Shown here one piece after another: positions 1-11,133 of a stretch of DNA of 64,000 nucleotides. The position numbers were made by a program, and so were the translations under genes. The DNA comes from Sinohyriopsis cumingii (taxonomy: Eukaryota; Mollusca; Bivalvia; Unionida; Unionidae): positions 101,744,346-101,808,345 of the forward strand of contig CM068826.1 of the NCBI GenBank assembly GCA_028554795.2. Direction: 5' to 3'. The notes under the pieces are model-generated. The model saw only the letters and a list, made by a program, of their open reading frames with translations. It did not search any database and was not told the DNA's origin. Within the stretch, counting starts at the first letter, position 1. Every line of letters starts with the position of its first letter.

Positions 1-153
1 TAAGTTTACAGTGAATTTATGATAATCCAAATAATATAAATATATGAACAGACAGTAATCCTACCTTAGTAATACATCACAGTCTTTAAGGTAATGTGCA
101 CATAGTGTACAAGATTATGATATGAACTGCATCTCCAATTGTTTAGATGCCAC

Positions 154-730
154 TTTAACACATTAACCCCTGGAGGTTTCTGCCATTTTTGCCTGAAAAT
201 CGAGTAGGAAACACATTTTTAAAGTTATTTCTGAATAGATCCAAAAACAACAAATCCCTGGTGATCTTTCAATAACATACTGCCTAGTTGTGTTAGAAAC
301 ATCAATTTTCATTGGCTATTTGACTCATGCATGAGCAGATTGGTAAAATTTGAAATTTTTTTTTTTTGCTCAACGGAGCTGTTATTTTTGTATATAGACC
401 ACTGTTTATTCCAAATGCCCATGTTATTATCATATTTTTTGCATCTGAGACCATAAAGTCTAAAATCCGGACACAAAATCGGATTCCAACCACAGGCGAA
501 TTTGGGGTAGAAAAAAGTCGGGTCCAAAAAATGAGGTTTTTTTATATCTGTATTTTGTAGTACAACTAGATATTCCAGATTATTTGGTATCATTGTAGAG
601 CTACATCTGTCTACCTTTCTAAAATACCACCCACTTTAGTGTATCGTGCATGACCATGACGCTACAGAGCTCGGCAGTAGGCTACTACCTCCTACCCCGT
701 AAAGTCGTTGCTAGGGGTTAATGTGTTAAA
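154..730. mobile_element. piggyBac-like non-autonomous DNA transposon
   Basis: The two ends are perfect inverted repeats of 18 bp: TTTAACACATTAACCCCT at 154-171 and its exact reverse complement at 713-730. Inside each end lies a TTAA (163-166 and 718-721) followed inward by CCCC, the layout expected when a piggyBac-type element has duplicated a TTAA target. Taken that way the element proper is 167-717, about 550 bp. A second, outer TTAA pair (155-158 and 726-729) would also fit, so the exact edge is uncertain. The interior holds only short overlapping frames and no transposase motif, so it would depend on a transposase supplied elsewhere. The inverted repeats and TTAA are seen directly; the family name is inferred from them. 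Confidence 0.72.
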
Positions 731-1495
731 CCAATCTGATGCAAAAGATTTTAAAAAACTTGGTTTTGTCAAGAAAGGAATATACATCTCAAGTGAAGCT
801 ACTGATAATAATGTACTTGAAATTGAAGGTTTCCAGTCGGAAAAAAGGGATAGGGTAGTTGCAGAAGCTGCATTATCCTTTACATTTCAGATTCAACGGT
901 GTCATGATCTTGAAAATGATGAAGTTGAATGTTTATAAATAGAGATAACCCAAAGACAATCTAACCAATTTTGAAACTGAATATCAGAAAGACCTTGATA
1001 AATCTGATTTTGAGATAATTTGTGGAGATTTTAAATGAGATTTTTCAAAGAATAGCCTCCCAAATATGGTTTCACTAAATGTAAACATATGTGATTTTAC
1101 AGCTGAAATTTACCACTTTTGAAAATTAAGAATGATAAAGGTTAGAAAAGAACCAAACTATTTTTAAACGTTCAAGATCTATCTGCATATTACAGAAGAC
1201 AGCATGAACCAATTTAATGGTGGACTGTTACAGCAATGCTACAACTGACACAATCATGTGTAGCTGAGTATTCAGATTAAGACAGCTAACATCTGTACAC
1301 AAGAAGCTGTTAAATGATTACCTTACTATTGTAATCTGGAGAGTTTAAGGCCAAATGTGGTATGTTTCATGAGATGTTACAAGTGATACTGGAATCAAAG
1401 GTGGTCCATGGTGGCTTTTGAGACTTCAATTAAAATTCAGCCAACATTTGGCATAGGTGAGATAAAAAGGAGACACTGACCAGTTTAGAGGTTTT
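731..1495. other. unrecognised sequence, no gene called
   Basis: A frame stays open from 708 to 938 on the plus strand, but it begins inside the terminal repeat of the preceding transposon and shows no motif I recognise. Beyond 938 every frame is closed frequently. It may be an old repeat, but nothing in it can be named. Confidence 0.3.
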
Positions 1496-1506
1496 TCTTG
1501 TTTTAG

Positions 1507-1760
1507 TTGTTGTTGTTGCTGTAGGGTTTAATGCCATTTTTCAGCACATGATAGGTTATACATGGCAGCCAGTAATAATGGTGGAGGAAGAACCCAGGAA
1601 AACCCCAAGAAAGAACCACCGACCCACGAGAAGCTACTGGCAAGCTTTCTCACATGCCCACATTGGCTGAATCCGAGACTCGAACCCACGCAGACAGAGG
1701 TGAGATGGCAGTGATCTGTAACGGAGAGCACTTTAGACCACTCAGCCAGTCGGGGCCCCC
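1507..1760 (-). mobile_element. tRNA-derived SINE, family B, copy 1
   Basis: On the minus strand this reads as a tRNA-like head (B box as gactcgaaccc in plus orientation near 1678-1688), a conserved body, and a tail of GTT/AAC triplets (plus 1507-1520). It aligns through its length with the cleaner copy at 39700-39959. It is bounded by an 11-bp target duplication with one mismatch: tcttgttttag at 1496-1506 and tcttgtttcag at 1761-1771. The short frame inside it has no meaning as protein. Confidence 0.85.
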
Positions 1761-1949
1761 TCTTGTTTCAGTAACAGTGGCTATAGTTGATAACAGTTAC
1801 TAGCATCATTTATAAAAAAATTAAATTGCCCTAATGTGAGATTGGCATCATTTGTAAAAATGCATTTCACTCCTTTATCAAATCTGGTCTGAGTTGTTAC
1901 TTGCTTTATTTTTGTTTGTTTGTTTGAAGGTTTATTTGTATATAATAAT

Positions 1950-2168
1950 GGGGCCCTGGAAGTCTAAATCACTCATATCACCTCTATCTGTGTGAGTTTG
2001 AGTCAGACAATATGGATATGTGAGAAAGCTTGCCAGTAACTTCCCATGGGTTGAGGTTCTCATCAGAGTTTTCCCAGGTTCTTCCTTCACCAAATATAAT
2101 GGCTGCCATGCATAGCCAGTCTATCATGCACTGGAAAATGGTGTTAAACCCTCAAAACAATAAAAAAC
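1950..2168 (+). mobile_element. tRNA-derived SINE, family B, copy 2
   Basis: This diverged copy is in the opposite orientation to copy 1 only 190 bp away. It starts at ggggccctgg, has a decayed B box (gagtttgagtca near 1995), the family body 'gagaaagcttgccagtaac', and ends in a 'gttaaaccctcaaaacaat' tail. The head has lost part of its A box. No clear target duplication was found. Confidence 0.7.
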
Positions 2169-2378
2169 ATAAATAATATATATTACCAATGGATCTTAAT
2201 CATTCTATTCCAGGAAGATTTCTTTCAAAGTTGGTCAATTCTTTAGAGTGGGCACTGAGAAGTTCTGTAATGCAGTATTGGATGAGACATAAACAAATCA
2301 AATTTGAAAGACCTTGATGCTAGGATCAGAATGCTCCTGGTAAACTTGGGTGCAAACTGGTCAAGTGGAAGTTAAAAG

Positions 2379-2412
<34 letters not shown>

Positions 2413-2530
2413 TTTGGAATTTTAACATAGCTTTAACAATTTTTCAGTCATATCACTATGATGTCTGCAGTGTGGCAGTTTATAGTGTTGTCCCACCCAG
2501 TCACATTATACTGACACCAGGCCAACTATT
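2379..2530 (-). mobile_element. tRNA-derived SINE, family A (Nin-like body), truncated copy 1
   Basis: The family-A body is present from 2412: the sequence around 'ttcagtcatatcactatgatgtctgcag'-type bases, written here only in part, and 'cccacccagtcacattat'. About 45 bp found in other copies (the 'ctagcactggggcatcatg' block) are missing, and the tRNA head is absent. The tail has grown into a (GT)n tract at 2379-2411, which seems to be the SINE's own (CA)n tail expanded. The peptide of repeated Cys-Val read from that tract is an artefact. Confidence 0.75.
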
Positions 2531-2569
2531 TGCAGAGCCTCGTGGTGAGACAGATAATGTAACCTCATT

Positions 2570-3180
2570 ACTTTGAGTTCCTTGCTTCAGCACAAACCCC
2601 AATATAAAGTGAATCTCACTCTTGATCATATCAATCAAAGACCTTCAAGTTTCATAAAAAAATCTGATAAAAAATATGGTTTCCATTTAGATAATAATCT
2701 CAGGGAATCAAATGCAAGATCACCTCATTACTATGTGTGAATCTCACTCATATTCAGAATCAAATGCAAGATCACCTCATTACTATGTGTGAATCTCACT
2801 CATATTCAAATGAGATTTTAATAACATAATACTATATACCAAGTTTGATCAAAATCAAATCAGACATACAGCCTCCAGAGTGTAAACAAAGTAACCAGTC
2901 ATATACAACATCACCTCATCTTGCTCATTATCAAACTCAACTGAGACCTTAATGATGTAAACGTATATTCCAAGTTTGGCCAAAATTCAAATCAGAAATA
3001 TGGCTCTAGAGTGGTAACAAGGTAAGTTAATCAGGTCAACATATTAATGTTCATAAATCTGACCTTTTATTGAATTTGTCCAAGATTTTTATTGATTCCT
3101 AGTTTCCAATTCTGATTGAAATTAATTCTGAAACACAACCTCCAGACTGGTAATTAGCAATTATTGACAAATGGATGACA
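2570..3180. repeat. degenerate repeat units with a 52-bp tandem duplication
   Basis: Related phrases recur at intervals of roughly 120-160 bp: 'cacctcatt...', 'ccaagtttg.tcaaaatc' and 'agcctccagagtg' (for example near 2840-2885 and 2968-3015). Inside this, a 52-bp unit is repeated exactly, 2705-2756 and 2757-2808, starting gaatcaaatgcaag. The degenerate units look old; the exact duplication looks recent. No coding content is seen. Confidence 0.6.
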
Positions 3181-3627
3181 CACAACAGATGACACATACA
3201 ATACACAATACACAACACACACAGGGTCAGACAATGACCATGCAGCTGAAATAAAAAAATGAATAATGATTATTATTCTGCTTCAAGTAATATTTTACCC
3301 CCAAAATCATGTGTGCTGATTTCCCATTGTTGGAAAACATCTGGAGGACATCACAGTGCCAGTATTACCAATCAATGGAAATCAAAAACTTTAAAGTCAA
3401 ATACATCTTGGGCATAAAAAATATATTTATTATTTGTATCATTCAAACTTTTCACTCCTTAACTTACTGTTTTACAAAAGATTTTGCAAACAAAGAAAAA
3501 AGAGGAATAGGAGTAATTATTATTTTCTTGTCCTGTCTTAATAGGTCCTGTTTACACCAGTGAAAATACAACATTACCTAAACATCAATTCATGTATAAA
3601 AAAAATGGTCTCATTATAATTAATCTT

Positions 3628-3957
3628 CGTGTGTTTGTTTGTTTGAGTGATTTAGATTTTTAACATAGCTTAAACAATTTTTTGGTCATATCGCTACGAT
3701 GTCTGTAGTGACAGTTTATAGTGATGTCTAGCACTGGGGTATCATTCTGCAGACATGTAGCATGATGTCCCACCCAGTCATTATCCTGATACCAGGCTGA
3801 CCAGTCCTAACACTAACCTCTTAATGCTGAGTGCCAAGCGAGGCAGCTGTTAGTACCATTTTTGTAAGTCTCTGGTATGACTCTGCCGGGGTTCGAACTC
3901 ATGACCTCCCGCATCCGAGGTGGATGCTCTAACCACTATGCCACCAGAGCAGTCCTG
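3628..3957 (-). mobile_element. tRNA-derived SINE, family A, full-length copy 2
   Basis: On the minus strand the order is tRNA-like head, Nin-like body, short GT-rich tail. The head contains an A-box-like 'ggcatagtggttagagca' and a B box seen in plus as 'ggggttcgaactc' (3889-3900). The 9-bp target duplication attaatctt is exact at 3619-3627 and 3958-3966. At 330 bp this is one of the most complete family-A copies in the window. A real tRNA is ruled out because the homology continues far past the acceptor stem and recurs at many sites. Confidence 0.9.
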
Positions 3958-3966
3958 ATTAATCTT

Positions 3967-5310
3967 TGTACTGTCTTAAATACTTTGTCAGCCTTAAGAA
4001 TACTTCATAATATAAAATCAACAGCATACTCAAATTATGTATATACAGTTCTTGAATAATAACTTTCTTCTCCAGTCCATTTTCTCCTTTCTTTAATCAG
4101 ATCATGGTAAAGAAAGAAGTGATGCACAGGTACTGTCTGAGATAAACCTAATGAATATCTGATATTGAGCCTCTCTTCAAAGGTTCAATTATCTTCAAGG
4201 AAAGTGATAATGAGGTAGATAATATACTCATCATAGTCAATTCAGCTTGTTTATCAAAGGCTTGACACAATGAGGTGTATGTAAAATTACACTTACCTGT
4301 GTTCACAAAATGATAGTTGACACTGATTAGGTAGCAATAAAAATTTGAATATTCACCATTAGTTTTCCATTTCAGCTTAAAAAGTGGGCCAATAATATCA
4401 AGGTTAAATTGTTATGACAACAAAACAAATAGTTTAACTTTCTCTCTCATGGGTAAAACTGACAGATACCTAAGTGAATAGCACAACTCGTGACTGATGA
4501 GTGCAAGGTCACAACAGATTATTTACTTTTGTTAAGGTGACAATACAGGGTGTTGGAATCCTTACACTCTATCTGGTTATTTATCATCTATACATATACC
4601 CTCTGTTTGTATGTTATCTTGTAGGAAAATTATAATTTGACAGTCTTGTTACTACATGCTTCTTGATAACACAATCATTTGCTGGAATGTTATCAACCTG
4701 TATAGCAGTCATTATAAACACACAGCTCCCTCTTACATTTTGGAAATAATGTGTTGATCCTGAATGATACTATTGACTTGATAGCTAAACACATGGTTAA
4801 GATTGACAGATGTTTAAAGAAAGAGATTGATGGAATATATGAAATATAAAATATAAAGCCAATTCTCCCAAGACAGATTAACTACCATATAAAATTCCCA
4901 CCCATCATATTCACGCACAGCTATTAACAACCTTAACAGGAACAGTGCTGACTCAGAATTGCCATCACATAATGCACCAGTATATCAGTGTCTACACTGC
5001 TCAAATGAAATCAATGCAGAATGAAGTGTTCTACACTGCACCGGATGTAGTTCTAAGATACTTGTAGAGGGATGTAAATTCTATATGTAAAACATGGTAA
5101 ATGCAAATGTATACATTACTACTTATCCACTGAAGTAACTGACAAAATCACAACCTGAGAGGTCAACAACTTTGACACAAACAAATATGATTTTAAACCA
5201 TTAACTAACCTCACTCCCAAAGAAAAGGCTGGAGAATGTGAATATAATGTGTATCATTGTTTTTCCCATCAAACTGAAATTTGCTGTTAAACAAACAAGC
5301 TATTATAACT
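3967..5310. other. no gene or repeat recognised
   Basis: AT-rich sequence with stops in all frames. I see no splice-bounded coding block, tRNA-like promoter or terminal repeats here. Confidence 0.4.
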
Positions 5311-5530
5311 TTTTCTTTACTTTTCTTTACTTTTGCTAATCATATCTTTACTTTTGCTAATTGCTATTTCTTTACTTTTGCTAATCGATAATTCTTTACA
5401 TCTGCTAATCATGGTATCTTTACTTTTACTAATTGCTATTTCTTCTTTTTGCTAATTAACATTATTTACTTTGGTGAATTGCTATTTCTTTACTTTTGCT
5501 AATCGCTATTTCTTTACTTTTGCTAATCAC
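5311..5530. repeat. about 24-bp minisatellite, block 1
   Basis: About nine imperfect copies of a unit close to 'ctttacttttgctaatcgctattt' run head to tail at spacings of about 19-25 bp. The unit is not followed by unique spacers, and the copies vary internally, so this is a minisatellite and not a CRISPR array. The same unit reappears at 6770-6865. Confidence 0.8.
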
Positions 5531-6276
5531 TACATTTCATACATACCAACCCCCAACCCCACCCCACCCAAGGTACAAGCATTATTATTGCTATAATATG
5601 TGGCAAAAAGCAAAATTTGGATGAAAAAGTGTAACCTATATATTACATGCCAGAATTACAGCATGTATGAAGAAGACAGATTCTTGCTACTAACCAGTTC
5701 TGCAGCTGGTCAAAAATTCTTAACAGAAGTTTGAAACGATCCATCTGTTCTAACATTTTTTTTCATCATACAACACTCACACCATAAAGCATTTCACTTA
5801 AACGTCATGCACCATTATCTTTAAAAATATAGATTCGTTCACCAACTAACTGGTTTATCAATAAAATAATTGCAATGCCAGTAACTGGTAAAAGAAAGTA
5901 ACATTTCCATTGGTCAGAATGTTACCACGTGATCAAAATGAATTGCATTTATTTCTGCATGAGCTGTAAGGAGAACTACTTTTCTAAGAATACCCACTTC
6001 TATAAATAGAGTCACGTGTACAGCATAAGATAAACACTGCCAGTGAAGGCAGGCAAGAGCATTAAAGGAAAAGATCATTCTAACAATTTAAAAAAAAAAA
6101 AATTGAATAAATTTGGTTTTCATTGGTTGAAGGACTGGTATTATGATGACCTTATTATGATAGAGCAGGACAATCCTAAGTGCTATGAATAGCTACGTAA
6201 CAGAAAACCCCAAACATGTATTACTACGCTCAATTAAGAATTCTGTTTTTTAATAATGCAAACAAAATAACGTAAT

Positions 6277-6320
6277 GAATAATTGAAATTTCAATTAACG
6301 AATAATTGAAATTTCAATTA
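6277..6320. repeat. 23-bp tandem duplication of a self-complementary unit
   Basis: The unit gaataattgaaatttcaatt is present twice (6277-6299 and 6300-6320). Its core, aattgaaatttcaatt, is a perfect palindrome. It lies directly against the foldback element that starts at 6321. Confidence 0.8.
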
Positions 6321-6480
6321 TAAGAGTTTAACGTTTTTTCTGAGTTTATCGTGGTATAAACTGTCAGTTGCTGACTCACACAGCACTTACATAACGCCCT
6401 TTGGGCATTATTTGCTGTGTGAGTTGGCAACTGACAGTTTATACCAGGATAAACTCAGAAAAAACAATGTTAAACTCTTA
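6321..6480. mobile_element. foldback/MITE: near-perfect 160-bp palindrome
   Basis: The left half from 6321 (taagagtttaacg...) is the reverse complement of the right half ending at 6480 (...gttaaactctta), with only a few mismatches and small indels, down to the centre near 6398-6415 (acgccctttgggcatt). Almost no loop remains. If the outer TA on each side is the duplicated target, the element is AGAGTTTAAC...GTTAAACTCT, as in Tc1/mariner-type MITEs. No coding capacity. The palindrome is seen directly; the class is inference. Confidence 0.8.
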
Positions 6481-6769
6481 AATAAATCTGTTAGGCAAAG
6501 TTCACTATTGAAGAAACCCTATTTGTTTTCGTGGAAACAGGTCATATACAGTAGCTATAAATAGCAAATAAGGAAATTACTCTTATGCTATTCTTATGGA
6601 GCACCTTTTGAAGAATATTTTCAAATTTATGTGAGTGGAATTAAAGAGATAATAATAAAACAGACAAAAACAACTTTTTGTTGCTCTATTTTTATTTTAT
6701 TTTTGATGTAGCAAGTAGTGTAATCCATATACGGTCTAGTGGAAATGTAATTTGGTGAAAAAGCACTAT

Positions 6770-6865
6770 TTCTTTACTTTTTCTAATCACTATTTTTCAA
6801 CTTTACTAATCAATATTTCTTTAATTTGGTACTTACTATTGCTTTACTTTTGCTAATCATTAACG
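6770..6865. repeat. about 24-bp minisatellite, block 2
   Basis: Four diverged copies of the same 'tttactttt.ctaatca' unit as at 5311-5530. The two blocks lie on either side of the foldback element. An array split by later insertions, or two independent expansions of a dispersed unit, would both explain this. Confidence 0.65.
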
Positions 6866-7879
6866 AAAAGGCCAAGATCTGCACGTCAAGTCCACAATCA
6901 AAACATTGCTTAAAACATTAACCAAAACCTTAACTTTTTTGGTCTACGACTCACTTCCCACTAATGAGAACTCACAAAAATTGTCACCAACATCAGCTAT
7001 ACATAATGGGACCCACTTTGACCACAATTTTAGTCCAAAAAGTCAATGAGAACTTTGCAATTAAAATGAATAAGGAAATAAGTGACTCCTCTCAAACTAT
7101 ATCTGAAAACAGTAAAATAAATTCCACAGACTGAACTTTAAAACAGAAAGGAATAAATTTGTTTACCTCAACCTTATATAACAATCTAAGACACAATAAA
7201 ATTATCAGGATATGGGTCACAAGTTTGCTACCAGCACATTTTAAGTTTGTCAATAAGGCTAGACCACAATCTCAAAAAGCTGTAAAACAACTTATGACTT
7301 ACAGACATGAACTAGACATGAGAATAGGCAGGCCAAACTTCAATCCTCAATTAGAAAGGTCAAGTACACAATATATATTAAACATAAGTAACACCTTTCA
7401 ACTCCAAATTCACTAGGCAGCTTCTCTGTTCCATATACAAGTGATTTATAAAGTTTAGTAAAGACATGAGGCACAAAACATAGTTGAGTGGAAATCATTT
7501 CTTGCCTTTTTTCAGTCACTGTGACCTTGATATTCTATATTATGACTATAAAAAATAGGCATCCTTATCCCAATGAAAGCTATCCAGAATGTTTAGTAAA
7601 AGGTGATAAAAAAAACTTCAGATATTATGTGAAAACCATTTTATGCCTCAAAATCACTATGATATCTGAATACAAAATCAATATATACTTTTCATGTTTA
7701 GAATGCAAATTATATAAATATAGGTCAAACTATCTACAAGTTACTCTGTGGAAACATGTTTCCTTCTTTTCAACCCTGTTGTCTTGAACTTTAACCTTCT
7801 GAGAACAAAACTGATATCTCTTGCAAAAAATGTAAGCTACTTACAAATTGGTAATGGTAGATAGTGGAGAACTCCAGTC

Positions 7880-9090
7880 ACTGTGCAAAAACAAAATAGG
7901 AAGCAGAAGGAAAACTACAGATTGCTATATTAGGAAAACAAAAGAGAAACAGGATAAATTAAAGAAAATTGAACAGAAAATATTAGAAATTTACAGGGGA
8001 ATGTCGGATCACATATAAGGGGACGTGCTGGAAAGTTTAGAAAAAATAAAGCAGAACTAGAGAAATCTAGGACAAAATGTTTATATTAAGATCTAAAGTT
8101 GAGAGAGAAAAAAGTACTAATTATTTTTTAAATCTTGAAAAATGAAATTATGTCAATAAGACAATAAAGAAAATAATTTTACATGATGAAACCAAATAGA
8201 TATCTTAGAAGCCCCAAAACAGTTCTACTTGGAATTATAGAAAAGCAAAACTGCTCAGCTTGATGCTAATGATATTCAAGAAACTCAAAATAGATTTTTT
8301 AATCACAATATTAAACTTAGTCAAGAGGAAAAAGAATCATGCGAAGGTCCACCTACAATGAAAAAATACAGCACATCTCTAAAACAGATGGAAAATGGGA
8401 AAAGTCTTTGCTCAGATTCATTTACTCTCAATTTCTATTAAAAAAAATTGGAAGATATTATGGGATTTCTATGCAGATCAATACATTATGGATATACTAT
8501 AGGAAAACATTCAGATTTTCAGACTTAAGGAGTCATCACATGTCTACCAAAAGAAGTCAAAGACAAGATATTTTTAAAGAAATGGAAACCTATATCACTC
8601 TTGAATATCGACTATAAGATAGTTTTGGGAGCTAATGCAACTAGGATTAAAATGTTCTTCCATCAAAGGATTTATGAAAGGTAGATTCCTTGGAGAAAAT
8701 ACCAGGCTATTATATGATATTATGGATCAAACAGAGAATGAAAATAGATACTGTTTATTGTTGTTAATAGATTTCAAAAAAGCCTTCTTCTCAATTAAAT
8801 GGAGCTTTGTGGAAAAAGCTTCACAATCTATTAACTTTGGTGATTCTGTTTGTAAGTCATTTAAGCTGTTTTGTAATAACTCTAAAAATTTGTGTTATAA
8901 ATAATGGAAATATGTCATCATTTTTTGGTCTTGAAAGAGGATGTCATCAAGGGGATACTCATGCACCTTATTTGTTTATTCTTGGTGTTGAGATTGTAGC
9001 TATAAATTTAAAGCAAAATGCAGATGTACGGGGTCTCGTCCTTAATGTCAGTGAGGATAAATTAGGTCAGTATGCTCATGAACATTGAAA
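7880..9090 (+). pseudogene. L1/Tx1-type LINE reverse transcriptase relic
   Basis: Broken in several frames, the translation follows the pre-RT and RT part of L1/Tx1-like LINEs. A lysine- and glutamate-rich linker (about 7930-8080) is followed by decayed KSTNYFLNLE-like and FYLEL-like blocks (8100-8240). The stretch RGCHQGDTHAPYLFILGVEI, read at 8935-8994, corresponds to the conserved RGxRQGDPLSPYLFIL block of this group. LLLIDFKKAF (8758-8787) matches the first catalytic-aspartate motif. The second catalytic block (YADD) is decayed: QYAHEH at 9068-9085. There is no endonuclease and no 3' end joined to it. It is 5'- and 3'-truncated and dead. Assignment to the L1 superfamily is confident, to a family it is not. 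Confidence 0.8.
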
Positions 9091-10777
9091 AATATGCTGC
9101 CAAGAAGTGTATATCACCTATACACTGTTACATGTGTCAGCCTATCTAATTAGTGTCAAATGAGATTGTGTGCAATAGGCATGTGTGCATGCATGTATGT
9201 GAGGGTGTGTGTCTTTTCCTTTTTTGTGTATTATTTATTGTCCCTAGATTAATTGATAACCAGAAATGTTTTGATTCTAGGGTAACCCTGGGATGGTGTT
9301 CGCTGACCCAGCAGTCAACCTATTACGGGGATAATAAAGAATTCATTTTAAAAACATACAGGGAAGGACATGTACAGTGGTTGGATCCATTAACATTTTC
9401 ATAACATGATATCCTCTGTCTTAAGGTAGGCATATTACAAACATAATAAAAAACTCCTAATATTTTTCTATTTAATAATAGTTAGTTAAATATTAAATCT
9501 TTAAAAATTGTATCAAAACATTTAAAAATCAGAAATGAAATGTATAACAGTAATATAATAATTTTATAGTATCAAGTGTGTGATGAAAACTAATAAAAAG
9601 TTGTTGAAAATCTGAAGCATTACAGCAAGTTAAAACATGAGAGTGTATGACCACTCCACTCCCAACAAACTTGCAGCTGAACATAGGAATAAGTGATTCA
9701 CACTTTACCTACATGAGAATCTGTCAGCAGTTCTGAGGAATTTAAATAATGCATGAAAAAATGTACCTAGTAATGGGTAGAGTTCAGGTGATCTGTTAAA
9801 ATACACAAATAGAAATACATCAGAGTCTGTCATAGAATTAAATAATGAAGGGAAAATCCCCCCCTGCCATCTCAAAAAGGGGGTTATTTTCTATATAATA
9901 AAGGGATTTAATGAAGAAAAAAAGGAAAGGCTTGAAATATGATGCACAATATGTATACATTTATTTATCATACATTTATTTATTTTAGCAAAATTTCTAG
10001 AAATAAGTATGACCCTTCCATCCACATGTCCTAGAATAGACTCCAACCCTGACAATGTGGGTGGCCATACCAAAACGAAATCTACCTTGGTTACTGATAC
10101 ATGGGCAAACTTCTGGAATTCAAATATGCATGGTAAAAGGTGAAAACCAAACTTGACTCTAGTTTCCTTGATATGAACCCATAGGTTGGTTTTATTCAAT
10201 TTCATGCCATTAGGACCTTCAAATGTTATACAGCAGAAAATAAATTTGTGCATCGGCACCCACGAGCATTTGAAAGAAATACTGAAAAGGCATAAAACTG
10301 TAAACCATATTCTCAGTGCTCCAAATAAAATCAATGTCACCAATGATGGTTGGTTGGTGGTTGGTCGGTTGTTTGGCTGGACGGATGGTAAGTTGATTTG
10401 TTTTCAACAGCACCATCAATACATTATTGACTATATCATGCCATGGAAATGGGAGCTAAGCACTTTTGCGATAGACACAATTGTGAGGAAATGGTATGAT
10501 CCCCCACCTGTTATGTTACTTTTGTTATCATTATCTTGAGATGACTGACCAAGGCGTTACTGCCTGGATCAAGCAAATAACATATAAATATGAAATTAAT
10601 GAATTGAACAACAGAGATCTGAGCAAACACATCAAAAAGAACAACATGAGCCCCAATATGTAAAATATAACAATTTAAACAATTACATCAGGAAAATAAA
10701 ATTTAATATGAATTATACACTTTATCCAAAAAATAGAACTACAAAATTTCCGCAAAATGCATTATACCAATAAAACA
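9091..10777. other. no gene recognised
   Basis: AT-rich. The part at 9275-9345 (a 'ctagggtaaccctgggat' stretch followed by an AATAAAG) could be a LINE 3' remnant, but I cannot tie it to the RT relic upstream. A 150-codon minus-strand frame at 9891-10343 and a plus-strand frame at 10186-10539 overlap each other and show no motif. A short GGTT-rich tract lies at 10347-10387. Confidence 0.35.
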
Positions 10778-10790
10778 AGTTTTATCATAG

Positions 10791-11120
10791 TGTGTGTGAT
10801 TTGGACTTTTAATGTAGCTTTAACAATATTTGAGTCATATCGCTACAATGTCTGCAGCATGGCAGTGTGGCAGATTATGGTGATGTCTAGCACTGGGGCA
10901 TCATGATGCAGACATCTAGCATCATTTTCTACCCAGTCACATTAACCTGATACCATGCAGGCTGACCAGGCCGAAAATTAGCATCTTAATGCTGAGCATC
11001 AAGTGAGGCAGCTGCGAGTACAATTTTAATAAGTCTTTGGTATGACTTGGCTAGGATTCAAACCCCAGACGGACCGTATCCAAGGTGGATGCTCTAACCA
11101 CTTAGACCACAGGAATGGTC
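10791..11120 (-). mobile_element. tRNA-derived SINE, family A, copy 3
   Basis: Full-length but diverged copy on the minus strand, with a decayed B box (plus 'ggattcaaacccc', 11052-11064) and the A-box region near 11090-11110. The 13-bp target duplication has two C/T differences: agttttatcatag at 10778-10790 and agtttcatcacag at 11121-11133. The tail is a short (TG)n. Confidence 0.87.
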
Positions 11121-11133
11121 AGTTTCATCACAG

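Noticed and set aside
2379..2576. Small protein starting with a Cys-Val repeat
   Set aside because: The frame is the translation of a (GT)n microsatellite running into a SINE.
3880..3957. Functional minus-strand tRNA gene
   Set aside because: It is the head of SINE family A: homology continues well past the tRNA, recurs at many loci, and is enclosed in a target duplication with the SINE body.
5311..5530. Possible CRISPR-like array
   Set aside because: Units are imperfect and contiguous without unique spacers of uniform size; the genome is eukaryotic.
9891..10343. 150-codon minus-strand open frame
   Set aside because: It overlaps a 117-codon plus-strand frame, has no motif, low-complexity hydrophobic composition and no splice or start context. 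A frame this long can occur by chance in 64 kb.
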